Source of the DNA: Siphonodentalium dalli
Lineage: Eukaryota; Mollusca; Scaphopoda; Gadilida; Siphonodentaliidae
Direction of reading: 5' to 3'
Length of the DNA: 64,000 bases
NCBI GenBank assembly: GCA_032622095.1
Contig: CP136067.1
Coordinates: 137,271,990 to 137,335,989, forward strand
Shown here: positions 33,319 to 44,715 of the stretch, piece by piece
Numbering within the stretch: position 1 is the first letter of the stretch
Layout of the letters: every line of letters begins with the position of its first letter
Notes under the pieces: generated by a model
The model's database searches: none
Told to the model about the DNA's origin: nothing
What the model saw: only the letters and a program-made list of their open reading frames with translations
Position numbers and translations under genes: made by a program

Positions 33319-35300
33319 TATATATACAATTCTGATTGTTAGCATTGGCCATAGAAGCGCGGACCATGGCGTCCTGGACCTCCCCACGTATGGACAGATG
33401 TCATCTACATGTGGAGTCCCGGAATATATCCGCCGTCGACACCGGTCCACACATCCATACAAGGAATGTAAATATTCGAGTTAAATCGCCCATAGTTTAC
33501 ATGTATATCGATACTTTTGGGTCATGCAGGGATGTCCATTGTTCTAGGTTATACCAGTGTTAGTGTCTTTACGTTCCGTATATGCATATACTCCTTCAGA
33601 TTGAGGGGGTGCAGGATGAGCTATTGTGAACCAACCATATGTGAATGGTTGGTTCACCGCCATGTGATAGATCATCCTGACTCGGTGACACACCAAGTCA
33701 GGCTGCTCTGTAGGTTGGGAGTGAGAGGGACACACACCAAAACGCATACTAGTGTGGTCGTTGATTCTGAATTTGGGGATAAACCCGGAAGAAATTGGAT
33801 ACAAGCTGCTGTTGGTGTTATTCGACGCGGAAAAGATTCAGGAACAACATATCCAAAATCCGAAATCCGCTCATGGGGAAAATTCAGTATCCAAGATGGC
33901 GTAACAGATGGCCGCCAAATGAATAATTTTCCAGTCAACGCCCATTGACACGCAAACCCTCAGTGAATATGGAAAACAATCTCACCAAAACAGATTCCAC
34001 ATTGATAATATACATGTGTTACAACATATGTAGAGATAATTTGGTTGTGAATTGGGACAGAATTCTGTCCATATAACCGCCGAATTCGATAAAATTCTAA
34101 TTTTCAAGAATATATTTTTCTAAGACAACAGTCAATTATATTTACATACCATATATGTCTAGTATACATACTCATGTTGGTATCATGCGCGTCGGTAAAG
34201 CCCCAGGAACAACATATCCAAAATTCATCGACATCCGCGAATGGACAAACATTACAGAGCACTTTCAATTACAACAGATATGTTTGACTATCAAAGTCTG
34301 TTTTCATCAATTTAAGTAACCGGTTATTAACATGAACGAATTTATGTGCTTGATTTGTCCATACAATCTACTAGAACTGCGAATAATACGATAAACAGCT
34401 TTATGTGCACCACTAATATCAAAATAAGCTGGCTGGAAATATTGGTTGGTTCGACAATCAAGAGCGTTTACTACATAACACAAGTTATATGCTATAAGCT
34501 TCCCGGCAATGTCGCACTGTAATACAACAAAGAACATTTGTTACAGAACGCGTGCTATATGCTTGTTCTCACATCTGCGCATTATAGGTATCGACTATCG
34601 GCTGCTTTTTCGCATATACATGTAGCTTCATTGCTTGTATTATCTCATTTCGGGTTATGTATGTCCAAGTAGTTGCAACAGCCCTGGGTTGAAGGCTTAT
34701 AAGTTGAAACATAACGGTGCTAACGTACGCAGGAGAGCTGTTACTATACATATTCTATATTTCTGTCATTTAATGTATTGTCAATCCATATATCAATTGG
34801 TATTGTATTGAATATAGAGTCATGGCAGTATTTTCCGAGCCGCAAGAAGTTACGCAATTTCGGGATGACGTGTGTCTTATGCCCATCTTGTTTTGATGAC
34901 AAACCTCCCATCATCGTGTCTAGTGAAATGCATGTGACATTGATCAATTTCTGTGATAAACGTGAGCGGCACGACCTGAACGATTATTTGAATGAGCGCT
35001 ATTAGATGACACCAGTCGGTAAAGTTCTTGTTCATTCGGATTGCCGTAGATATTTCACAGACCCAAAACAGGCGACAACCGTTCGGTCGAAATAACTGAG
35101 ATCTGGTGTGTTGCCATTTGATTTCAAGACAGACTGCATTTTTCTGTTGTACGCCTGCCACTATAGACCCTCGACGCCCAGACATGGTTGAGATGAATGC
35201 AATAAGTGGTTTATACAAAGCCAATGAAAGTAGAGTAATTACTGCAATTGCTGTGCATGGCTGGTTCTCAACCATTGTTGAAACTCGAGGAATGTTTGAG
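33319..35300. other. intergenic, no supported gene
   Basis: The largest frame (33517-33948, 143 codons, +) has no recognised domain. GGAACAACATATCCAAAAT recurs at about 33840 and 34207 and in inverted form at 39320 and 39730, marking a dispersed repeat. The last few hundred bases may belong to the relic that follows. Confidence 0.45.
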
Positions 35301-36575
35301 AAAATATGAATCGTTGCTTATTGAGAAATCTCCGACAGCAAAGTTGTGGGTTCAGTATATGGAATATGTACAAACGTTGAAAAATTCCATTGAATAGAGA
35401 GGACAGAAAATCTCGCTACTGTGGGGCAAATGTTCAATCTATTTGCCGTAAACTGTCACGGCAACTATACCAAGAGCTGTCGACTGTGTCTCCAGCAAAT
35501 GGTGTAACTACCCAATAGCACATTTGGCTGTACAAGAGTTTCGAAAATGGGTTTCATGCTGTACGTAGGAGCAATAGATTATGGGGAGGATTGTCAACAG
35601 ATCTCAGAACATGTCAGTATGTGTTCTATTAAAGGCAGATGAGGGCTTTCAATGGGTAGAGGAATGACCAAATATGTAGATATATAGCATGCATAGATGT
35701 GCCGAGATGCATGATGCTATGACAGAATTAACCAAACTTAGACACACCACCAGTGAACAGCACGCTGAGTTTTGGGCAAGTAGGAGCAAACGTGATTTAG
35801 GCAATTTAAACTACGCTGCATGTCGTCTGAGTTAACATCTAGTGATGGGGACGGTGTTAGCTGTACTGATTCTGAACATGTCGGTTTCGAGATCCACAAA
35901 AAGCTCAACAGCATAAGTATCACATATCAATCCTCTATCAAGAGGAAGGATGAAATAAAATCTCTTGACCATTTAAATCTTAGAATCAGAGTTGATAATG
36001 ATCGAATGCAATTCAATCCAACAGTGCCATTCTCACGATTGATAGCAATTATTACACAACACGAGGAGGACATGGCTAAATATACGAACTGACACAATAC
36101 CAACATCACTATTCATGCGACGAGGAAATTCGCAACAGCCCAACTAGCTAAAGTGTTGACTGACTCTGTCCGGGGTTGTGAACTGCCGGAGCAAGCCATC
36201 GCTGTTATCGATGGTGTGGTTCTTCTCCAACGAGTTATGTGGGCAAAATGCATATGCCGAAAAGTAGCTAACCGATATGTTAAGCACGTGCGAACGAAAT
36301 ATGGAGTTATGGAAATGGTCCATCGATCAAAGACCACGAACACCGAAGGCGAAGTTGGAAAACATGTGCAGATGTTCAACTCAAAAGATCACATGGATGG
36401 TCATGTGAACCAAGAGACAATTCTCTCAAACGAGAACAATAAGAGTCAGTTTATTGATTTGTTGGGTCAACTACTCAACGCAGATTGACAAACAATATAC
36501 AAGAGTACAGGAGATGCGGACACATTGATAGTAGTAATTTGTGTTTGTGTCCCAAAAATGGACTGAAATGTGTTG
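35300..36575 (+). pseudogene. degenerate copy of an uncharacterised multi-copy invertebrate gene family
   Basis: Broken protein-like pieces follow each other on the + strand. They include LWVQYMEYVQ (about 35346), NGFHAVRRSNRLWGGLSTDL (about 35545), a 90-codon piece 35820-36092 with HVGFEIHKKL and SIKRKDEIKSLDHLNLRIRV, and a 111-codon piece 36153-36488 with YVKHVRTKYG and NENNKSQFIDLLGQLLNAD. After a TGA, QTIYKSTGDADTLIV follows in the same frame. I recognise this order from large families of uncharacterised predicted proteins in marine invertebrates (recalled, not searched). The acidic DADTLIV near the end suggests a PIN/FEN-like nuclease-type fold, which is inference. Many stops and frame changes show it is dead. 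It may have travelled with a mobile element. Confidence 0.45.
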
Positions 36576-37242
36576 AACATTGCATGTTGAGATTGTCGCG
36601 GAGATGGCTGCATAAACACAGAGGAATAGGCTATCTTGACATTGCTGATTGCATTACGGTTTCTTGTATGTTGTTCAAGTTGTTTGGCAGAGACCAAGTG
36701 TGGCTATTGGACATATTAATGGGAGAATAGTCTAAGAAAGGCATAAGGTTGAAATTTTCAAATTTACGAAATTCGGCCGCCATATTGACATCCATCATCA
36801 CATTTGGTAACCACATTATATTTATGTATCGTCTGTCCCATGGTTAAGTCAATATAGCTTCCGGTTTGGCTGGATAATCCGGAGTTCGTGTGCTAATGGG
36901 CACCGAATCTAAATATCACCATTTGGCCGCCATCTTGATCGCCATCTTGTATCCTGACTGCTTGTACTATATTTTGTGAATTTTCGATATGTTGGTCTTG
37001 GTTATTTTTATGCATCAAATACAGAGCTATTACATAAATTACATTGTCTTTTGTCTAAATCTGTTCCCGTACAATCTCCGATTTCCACCGGAAACCTATG
37101 ATTTCGCGTTCTAATACGTATTAAAGCTATGACTTACCTCTTCTTCAGACATGAAAGGTATAATGTTTTTGTACCTAATGTTCTTGAATTATTCGATAAA
37201 AACGAAACTTAGAAGAACTGAATGCGCCATAACATTACTGAA

Positions 37243-37271
37243 GATATATATATATATATATATATATATAT
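37243..37271. repeat. (TA)n microsatellite
   Basis: About 14 TA dinucleotides. Confidence 0.97.
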
Positions 37272-37559
37272 CGCGTTCTCTGATTTAGAATGTAGCATCA
37301 TCGTGGCTGTTAGGCGACTCCATCCTGACCACCTTCGTGGCGGTGGTGTGAGATCTGTGCTAGCTTTGCGCCTTCCTGATTCATTTCCGTGGTCCATTTT
37401 CGAAATTATACAATTAATTTTCACAGTATAGAGTTGATCAGCATATATGCAATTACTTTGTGGCAACATATTGGTTCCGAATAATGTTTGATTTAAGTGA
37501 ATTTTTAGCTACAAATAGATATCTATCATGTAGTCGTTTGGGGCGATTTCAAAACACAG

Positions 37560-37562
<3 letters not shown>

Positions 37563-37613
<51 letters not shown>

Positions 37614-37755
37614 ACACACACACCGTCATACCCCCCCCCCCTCATACACACACACTCGCGCGCTCTCTCCCTTTCTCTCTCTTTCCCACTTTCCCCACCC
37701 ACCCTCTCCCTATCCCTACCCTCTCGTATCTCGCCCTCTCCTTCCCTATCCTCCA

Positions 37756-37792
<37 letters not shown>

Positions 37793-38225
37793 ACCCACAC
37801 ACACACCCTCACCCCCACACATACTCGCGCTCCCTCCCTTTCTCCATCTCTCTTTCCCACTCGCCCTACCCACCCATCTCCCCTCTCCCTACCCTATCCC
37901 CATCTCTCTCTCACACACACTACAGCGCGCTCTCTCTCTCCCTTGCTCTCCCACTATCCCTACCCACCCTCTCCTCTCTCCCTATCCCTACTCGCTCCCT
38001 CTCCTTCTCCTCTCTCTCTCTCACACTCGCTATCTCCCTCTCTCTCTCTTTCCCACTCTATCGCTCTCTCTTTCCCATTCTGTCGCTCTCTCTCTCACTC
38101 GCTCTCTTCCTCTCTCTCTCTTTTCCGCTCTCCCTAACCACCCATCTCCCCTCTCCCTCTCCCTATCCTACCCTCTCCCATCTCTCCCTCTCCTTCCCCT
38201 CCCTCTCCCCTCTCCCTCCCCTCCT
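37563..38225. repeat. long CT/CA-rich compound microsatellite
   Basis: About 660 bp of pyrimidine-rich DNA: (CT)n, C-runs, (CA)n and CCCTCTCC-type blocks. On one strand it is nearly all pyrimidine, so triplex or other non-B structure is possible. The 225-codon frame across it is low-complexity Ser/Leu/Thr and is not a gene. Confidence 0.96.
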
Positions 38226-39214
38226 TATCTCCCCAATATATGTATGGTTGGTAGTTACCATCTCGTTCCATATATGCGAAATTATGTCATGTCTCCGTTC
38301 GTTATAAGTGATAAACGACGTATATAACTGTTGCAAATAAACTTTATTATTAAAAAGTAACAATGATATGAAACAAGAAAACTAATAACGTAATTAAATT
38401 TATTTTTATAGAACAAATCATATATCACAGTTAGGCTAGAGCGGTTTCGCAAATTCCCGAAGCACGATGTCCATATATAGGATGACTATAAAATGCATTA
38501 CATTGAGTATTTAACAACTCCGATGAGGAGGTCCATCTAAGTGGCTATCACTTGTCCTCCAATCCCATCACCATCTTATTTTGGTAAATAAATATGTTTA
38601 AACCATGGTAAATGTTGTATAAATAGTAAGATGCCTTTCCCTATATACATATGTTAATATTTATAGGTGGTGAGAGCAAAGAATTGAATTGAGATACTGT
38701 TTCTCACTTATATTATTTTCACGCCCTATGCGGATCATCGATATTAATTACGACTTCCTCTATTCAGAAATAACTAAATTGGTCGAAATTTCAATTATTG
38801 TTACAAGTGTATTGGTGGTATTGCCATATACGAATGTACAACATATTGTAATGAATTGTGAGCGTATCCAACATTGTGTAGACTATATCTAGACTCGTTT
38901 GCTTCTCAATAATATATGCAAACAATGCTTAGTTACCAATACCATGCGATAACGATAATAACACTACTCGTGATTTAATCGACTCCCTCATATAAACTAT
39001 GAGAAGTGCCCCAGTGGGGGTCGTGCCGACAAACGGGAATTTGCGCAACCGCTCTATATATAGGTGAGGCCAGTTCCCAAAGAGATTACGCGTGACTTGC
39101 ATAATGTTTGTATTGGTATTGTTTTAATTTGGTAATAGGAATTAATCTCCAAATCAATATATATCATACCAACAGTCGACACCGCACGTCTATATGCCAA
39201 TGTAGTCTGGTCGT
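38226..39214. other. intergenic, nothing recognised
   Basis: AT-rich DNA. No coding-like frame beyond 67 codons, no RNA gene recognised. Confidence 0.5.
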
Positions 39215-39224
39215 TTCATTAATT

Positions 39225-39380
39225 TGACTGGACTAATAAGGAACTGAAAAATTGGCACAAAAAACCCCATAAATATAACCCTGTTTCAAAGATATGAGTA
39301 ACGTTTTCCACAAAGCGAATTTTGGATATATTGTTCCCCAGATTCTGCCCGACAAAATAACACCAAAATCTTGCCAATTT
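39225..39380 (+). repeat. direct repeat D2, copy 1
   Basis: GACTGGACTAATAAGGA through to ATTGTTCCCCAGATTCTGCC and CGACAAAATAACACC. Copy 2 is at 39642-39790. Confidence 0.88.
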
Positions 39381-39381
39381 A

Positions 39382-39407
39382 ATATATATATATATATATA
39401 TATATAG

Positions 39408-39442
<35 letters not shown>
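39382..39442. repeat. (TA)n microsatellite
   Basis: About 60 bp of TA repeats, interrupted once by GC (TATAGCTATA). Confidence 0.97.
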
Positions 39443-39445
<3 letters not shown>

Positions 39446-39641
39446 TTCACCTTAAAAACCGAGTCTCAAAAAGAAAATTACAATTTTCACCAATTTTTTT
39501 TTACCCAAAAATGACGACTTTCCCACCCTGGGATTCATGAGGATTTTGGGTTATGTTATTATGGGTATAGTCACATTCAAACACAACAAAAGACATTGCA
39601 TGGCAATTTGTTCACGGTTGGGTGTTTCTTTCCATCAGATT

Positions 39642-39790
39642 TACTGGACTAATAAGGACCAGCAAAATTGACACAAAAAGCTATAAATACGACCCAATTT
39701 CAAAGAGCAGTAGAAATTTTCCCCAAAGCGGATTTCGGATATGTTGTTCCCCAGATTCTGCCCGACAAAACTACACCAAAAACAGCTTGT
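39642..39790 (+). repeat. direct repeat D2, copy 2
   Basis: TACTGGACTAATAAGGACC to TGTTCCCCAGATTCTGCC and CGACAAAACTACACC. Directly after it comes a fragment of MITE family C (39805-39910). Confidence 0.88.
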
Positions 39791-39804
39791 CAACAAGTTA
39801 TTTT

Positions 39805-39910
39805 CATTATAATTACCATGTTGTTGGCATCGTTCATAGAGCACACCGGTGTATTTGGCACTAATCCATAGCTCAAATCCCATAATGGCCAGGTTCAGTG
39901 TACAAAACCA
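39805..39910 (+). mobile_element. MITE family C, right-arm fragment
   Basis: Shares ATTACCATGTTGTTGGCATCG, GTGTATTTGGCACTAATCCATAG-type blocks and GTTCAGTGTACA with 33165-33310. The left arm is absent. Confidence 0.75.
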
Positions 39911-40270
39911 ATTTAAGGGTTACTCTATTGTGATAATTGTCTACATGCTTTTTGTGCTGTATATCTACATATATGTATCCAGTTGTTTGGCTTCACGCAT
40001 CGCAATACAATTTACAAGTCTACACGTTATCTGAATGGACAATGGCAATTTAGAGAGATTCAGCTTGTGATTTTGATTTGTAACTTGTATAGCCATTAAA
40101 CTAACATTTTCTAAAGATGTCCAATCATATATGACATATATACATGGTTCCATTTACCAATGATGAAGGTCATCCGTCCAACGTGATCATTTGACCTAGA
40201 CGCGCACGGTCATATCGTTTTGAAGATTTGTGTCCAACGTGGAACTTGTATCGAAGAGGAATAATCCAAT

Positions 40271-40423
40271 ATGGGTAATTTTTCAGGATTTAGTCGGAAA
40301 TATGGCTTGTTGCCATTCATCGGAAAGCTCTCGGAAATATGGCTTGTTGCCATTCATTGGAAAGCTCTCTCCAATGAATGGCAACAAGCCATATTTCCGA
40401 CTAAATCCTAAAATATTACCCAT
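40271..40423. repeat. foldback palindrome, family F1, copy 1
   Basis: Left arm ATGGGTAATTTTTCAGG, GTCGGAAATATGGCTTG, right arm the complement. The inner part GGAAATATGGCTTGTTGCCA is present twice in the left arm, so arms are unequal. Just right of it, 40425-40500, CTGCTGTGGTTAAGGAGTCG and another ATTATGGGTAACTTTTCAGG repeat the outer arm. Copy 2 is at 63101-63317. Confidence 0.92.
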
Positions 40424-41378
40424 AATTCTGCTGTGGTTAAGGAGTCGATTATAAACCACATGAGAATTATGGGTAACTTTTCAGGATTTAGTCATAAATG
40501 TGTAATTTCCATTATAAGCTACAAGCCATGAGTCACAAGCTTAATATCTCTAATATCACAAAAAATATCACGAATGGCATGATGCTCCTTCGTTCGTTTG
40601 GCGTTAAATACAAATTGCTTCCATGTAGCGACGTGGCGACATGCAGTGGGGGGGGGTCTTGCACGAGTGGTCTCACCTTCTAACTTGTGGCCACACGCCT
40701 GACGCAACAGTAATTGGAAATTTTAGACTAACACGTGTTAAAGTTATTAAGTTAGTCATTTTTAGTGAGAATTTGTTGTTTTCAGATCAGACTATTTTGG
40801 TAGTTTCTGTCGAATGTTTTATACTTAGTTGGCCATCACTTGGACAATTTCCAACCATGTGCGTTAGGTCGATACAATTGTATTTAATCGCAAAGCTTGA
40901 AGTTCCAATTGTATTAGTTGGAAAATTCCAACACAAATGGCTGTGTAGATGAAGTTTCCTGGACCTGTTCAACGGTTTGTTTCTAGATGGAAAATTAATG
41001 CCAAGTTGAACACCTCCTCGACTCGAGCTATTAATAGCCACGTCCCTGATTTATTACGGTAAATATACAAAGTTCCGGCATTCAAAGAGACATAAGGCAC
41101 ACGCATGCATTGCATGGGTAAATGTGAAAAAACAAAAAGGTTTGGAAAACCATCATCAATAGGAAGAATATTGAAAAACAGAGAATTGCAAGAGTCTGGG
41201 AGAACAGTCAGGGGCGTAGTTATGCGACTTGTTTGTTCATGTGAAGTTTGGGGGTAAAACATAACATCAGTCCATATTTCCAAAAACAAACTCAAAATCT
41301 GAAGTTAAAAATTGTCGAAGTACATGGATGTGGAACAGAACTAGAGAGAGAGAAGTGCGGGAGTCGCACCGAAAATTG

Positions 41379-41434
41379 GCAGCACCCGGAATCCCAAGCC
41401 GGTCACCCATCAAAGGACTAACCGAGCTCGACGT
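41379..41434 (-). pseudogene. 5S rRNA-like fragment (3' half, minus strand)
   Basis: The + strand GCAGCACCCGGAATCCC...CCGGTCACCCATCAAAGGACTAACC closely matches the complement of the 3' half of animal 5S rRNA, with several substitutions. The region carrying the A box and the 5' half is missing. It cannot be a working 5S gene; it may be a pseudogene or the head of a 5S-derived SINE. Confidence 0.7.
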
Positions 41435-42135
41435 ATGTTCTATGGAAAAACAAACAGTTTATTGTCACAATTGTGACATTTTATTAGTTATTGGTGATTT
41501 TAGGTGAGTGGGTCAAGAACCCTTAAAAACCGATATAGAAAGATATATGAACGGGGCGTCGACGTAAGCAAGTATTTTACCAACCGATTTCATTAGCTGG
41601 TTTACGTCGAGGACTTTTCCAACAATAACAAAAACGACTGTATGTGGAACTTTTAGTGGATGTTACAAATAGTATTACCAAATTTTTTTTATTTTAAATA
41701 TATATTTTTTAATCAAAATTGCATGCGGCTTTGTTCCAACATTAGCCAACTTTTCTATCCCGTTTCATAGAAAATAATTGGAGAAAAATATTATTTCCTA
41801 GTGACAGAAGTCGCTGTTGTCTATTTTCTCTGTCCCCAAGTTATTATACCCTCAAATCTACACAGAAAATTTAGGGAAGAGATACACTATAAAACAAAAA
41901 CATATTTATAAATGTATCACCTCTATAAGATGAACACGGAAAATGAGATTTTGTCACTTTTTTTAATCATTTTTTCTTACATTCTTTATCAATTTACCAT
42001 TTTTTTTTCTTATATTCTTTAACAATTTTTGTCATTTTTATCCTTATTTCTTACATTCTTTAGCACATTTTTATCATTTTTTTCATATGTTCTTTCATAT
42101 TTTAACAATTATAAAAAATAATATAATTTCTTTTA

Positions 42136-42205
42136 GGCCAATGCATTCTCTTATATATGCGAGGCGACCTATAGTCGACTCGCATATATAAGAGAATGCA
42201 TTGGC
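42136..42205. repeat. 70-bp hairpin repeat H, copy 1
   Basis: CCAATGCATTCTCTTATATA, then GCGAGGCGACCTATAGTCGA in the centre, then the complement back to GCATTGG. The copy is bounded by CACAGGG on the right, as in most copies. Confidence 0.95.
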
Positions 42206-42488
42206 ACAGGGTTTTCGCAAAAATTCAGGATGCTCCCGTCATGAAAGGGTTAAAACCATTATCACTAAGAAGAACAAGGAAAACAGATAGACTTTGTTCT
42301 TATTTGTATTGATAATTCAAGAAATTTCGCATGTTGAAACCATTGTTATATACACATTACTGTTACAGTGCACGTCACGTTGTCAGCAAACATAGCCAAA
42401 TGATATTGCAAATCAAAATTATTAGTTTGCTGTAAAGTTTGCATTGCTCTGACCGTTTGTGATAGCGTGCAGTATTGGCGGTATACCG

Positions 42489-42728
42489 TAAAGGGATACT
42501 GTACTCAAATATTGTTGTTGGTTTCAATTGTCTCTGAATCGTAGAAAAAGGTAACCAGATTTCCATATTTTAACAGCATACCCACCGCCAACGCCGCCCG
42601 TATCTTTAACCTGAACGTTTACAGAATACATCTTCGACTCAAATTACTTAGTTTTCCATATATTTTCGACAGTGGATCGTTGTTATCACCCGAAATTTAT
42701 TGAAAATGGCGTACTTTACCCCTTTAAT
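42489..42728. mobile_element. second copy of the 8460-8956 MITE family, shortened
   Basis: Starts AAGGGATACTGTACTC and ends GGCGTACTTTACCCCTTTAA. At about 42573-42605 it carries a fragment of MITE family A's end (ACCCACCGCCAACGCCGCCC then GTATCTTTAA) in place of the middle part. Confidence 0.6.
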
Positions 42729-43148
42729 TGTTACCATACATTAAAGGCCCACTTAATTTTCGAACCCCCAGATCATCTATATAAAATATATGCCATATTA
42801 CATACCATTTGAAAGAGGAAGCTCCAAAACGTTGTATTATCAACTTGTCCGGTGTAATAAACTGTGAATATGTTGTTTGTGTTGAGTTACTGACGTGTGT
42901 ATCATCTGGATTGTGGTTCAAATTGTATTATTTTCAATGGAGGGGGAATAAAGATAGAGTTATTCCCCTTCCATTGAAAATACATTTCTAGTTTGAATTC
43001 TGTTGCATTCTGGAAGCCAAAACGGGGGGTAATCTATCTATGATTTCAGCTGTTTTCTATTTCTCTATGGGCATCTTCTGTGACACAGACGTTTCAAGTG
43101 GTGATGAATTATAGTATTTTAACCCTTTACCCAACAGAAGGGCCCTGT

Positions 43149-43217
43149 GCCAATGCATTCTCTTATATATGCGAGTCGACCATAGGCCGCCTCGCATATA
43201 TAAGAGAATGCATTGGC
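43149..43217. repeat. hairpin repeat H, copy 2
   Basis: A near-perfect palindrome of the H family, central segment GTCGACCATAGGCCGCCTCG, inside the nested MITE. Confidence 0.95.
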
Positions 43218-43271
43218 TTAACACATTAAAAATTATAAAATTGTTAAAGAATGTAAGAATTGTTTTTTTTA

Positions 43272-43341
43272 GGCCAATGCATTCTCTTATATATGCGAGG
43301 CGACCTATGGTCGACTCGCATATATAAGAGAATGCACTGGC
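43272..43341. repeat. hairpin repeat H, copy 3
   Basis: Palindrome of the H family, inverted relative to copy 2; CACAGGG follows on the right. Confidence 0.95.
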
Positions 43342-43535
43342 ACAGGGCATAACTGTAACCATCACAATGTGGTCAAGGAGCCGGTTCCATTGATATCCAT
43401 ATTTGTATGGTTCTATTGAGACAGACCGAAGATATTTTAGGCTGTTGAAGCTTTATTTGGCCGGTTTTGGCCGGTTTGTTGAATAAAGGGTTAATCATAT
43501 TTTATGGCATATATTTTCATTAAAACAGTAGTCTC

Positions 43536-43579
<44 letters not shown>

Positions 43580-43639
43580 CTCCCCTCTCCCCTAAAAAAA
43601 AATCAATGACTCGAAAATTAAGTGGGTCTTTAACATATT

Positions 43640-44008
43640 TCTTACTACATGTATATACAATGTAATAGATGGTCTTATCTGGTATTCGACGAGATTGGAT
43701 GCGATTCGTGTTTCAGAAGGTGTTCACGATTGGCCAGATGTTCGATTCACCGCTGTGCTATTTATCAACCCAGAATCCGGTTGAGGAGAACTACTCCCAT
43801 CATCAACCAGACTGACACAAATATGACCGCACAGCTGCTGGTGCATGCAGTGGGTTTGAACTCCAAGATGATTTCTTTTATATGTGTAGCCAACCCACAG
43901 CTAGGGTTACCTTGTGTTACTGAATCAACAGTTGATGAGCACTCGGAGACCGTATCGTAAAGCCTGAAATTTAAATGAAAGTTCTATTAAATTTAAGAAT
44001 TTAAAGGT
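43640..44008. other. intergenic; one unassigned 103-codon frame
   Basis: The + frame 43649-43960 has eight cysteines in ~100 residues but no recognisable domain spacing and no splice signals that support an exon. Left unassigned. Confidence 0.35.
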
Positions 44009-44034
44009 ACTCAATCCGATCAGAGGGTCCTGTA

Positions 44035-44442
44035 TTACTATTTCTTTGGCTTTGGGGGTAAAAAATATTTGATTCGAGTCCAGGAACCCACCCATCAAAG
44101 CTCAGAGTGATTATATATCGATTTTTGAAATTTATTAATTTTCGGAGATGTAGCCCACAAGTTGGCAGAACCACGTGATCAAAACGGACAAATTGCGGGT
44201 GTAAGATGGATAACTCTAAAATCAAGTGGTTATTATTGTTAATAGTAAGCACTTGATTTTAGAGTTATCCATCTTACATCCGCAATTTGTCCATTTTGAG
44301 CACGTGGTTCTGCTAACATGTGGGACATATCTCCAATAATTAACAAACTTCATAAATCGATATATAATCACTCTGAGCTTCGATGGGTGGGTTCCTCGAC
44401 TCGAATCAGATATTTTTTACCCCCAAAGCCAAAGAAATAGTA
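44035..44442. repeat. large foldback palindrome, family F2 (~200-bp arms)
   Basis: The outer ends are TACTATTTCTTTGGCTTTGG and its complement. Pairing runs through GATTCGAGTCCAGGAACCCA, CTCAGAGTGATTATATATCG and ATAACTCTAAAATCAAGTG to a TAATAGT centre at about 44238. A truncated left-type copy is at 54893-55140 and a short piece lies at about 48325-48362. Confidence 0.93.
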
Positions 44443-44639
44443 ACGTATCATATACGTGAAAATGACTTTCCCCATTTCCTCGGCTTTGGCCGTACCCTCG
44501 GCTTTGGCCGTACCACGTACACGGGAGTGAATCAGACGCTCGGTTTGCAACCATAAGCCAGGGCCCTGTTTCGTGAAGCAATGTCATATATAAGATTATA
44601 TAAAGATGGACTTAATCTAAGAATTAAGGTGGATCTTAT

Positions 44640-44715
44640 GATGTAATTTTTCCGTTTCAAGAACGCGTTTCACAAAACAAGATTAAGTCCTACTTAAGTA
44701 GTAAGTTAAGTTCCC
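44640..44715 (+). repeat. inverted repeat partner of 48195-48285
   Basis: CTTATGATGTAATTTTTCCG, CAAGAACGCGTTTCACAAAA and TTAAGTCCTACTTAAGTAG appear at 48195-48285 in reverse complement. The GGGCCCTGTTTCGTGAAG just left (about 44568) resembles GGGCCCTGTTTCATGAAG at 46451, another relative. Confidence 0.8.

Larger units (their letters stand above)
43123..43490. mobile_element. TTAA-target MITE nested in family B (family D)
   Basis: TTAA at 43119-43122 and 43491-43494; the empty site in the other family B copy is TTTTAATCATATTG near 62696. Inverted ends CCCTTTACCCAACA and CCCTTTATTCAACA. CCC ends with TTAA target fit piggyBac-type MITEs (inference). Two copies of hairpin H (43149-43217 and 43272-43341) lie inside in mirror orientation around an AT-rich spacer. 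Confidence 0.88.
42745..43629. mobile_element. TTAA-target MITE, family B, copy 1 (hosting a nested MITE)
   Basis: Flanked by TTAA at 42741-42744 and 43630-43633. Ends AGGCCCACTTAATTTTCGA and the complement TCGAAAATTAAGTGGGTCT form ~20-bp inverted repeats. Compared with copy 2 (62307-62787) it has the extra 43123-43490 insertion and a (CT)n expansion at about 43540-43573. Confidence 0.9.

Noticed and set aside
33517-33948. 143-codon + frame
   Set aside because: No motif recognised; overlaps a dispersed repeat and several alternative frames of similar length.
37460-38137. 225-codon frame across the CT/CA repeat
   Set aside because: Low-complexity Ser/Leu/Thr/Pro translation of a microsatellite; no coding bias or motif.
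44060-44085. GATTCGAGTCC resembling a tRNA B box
   Set aside because: No A box or cloverleaf around it; it is part of foldback family F2.
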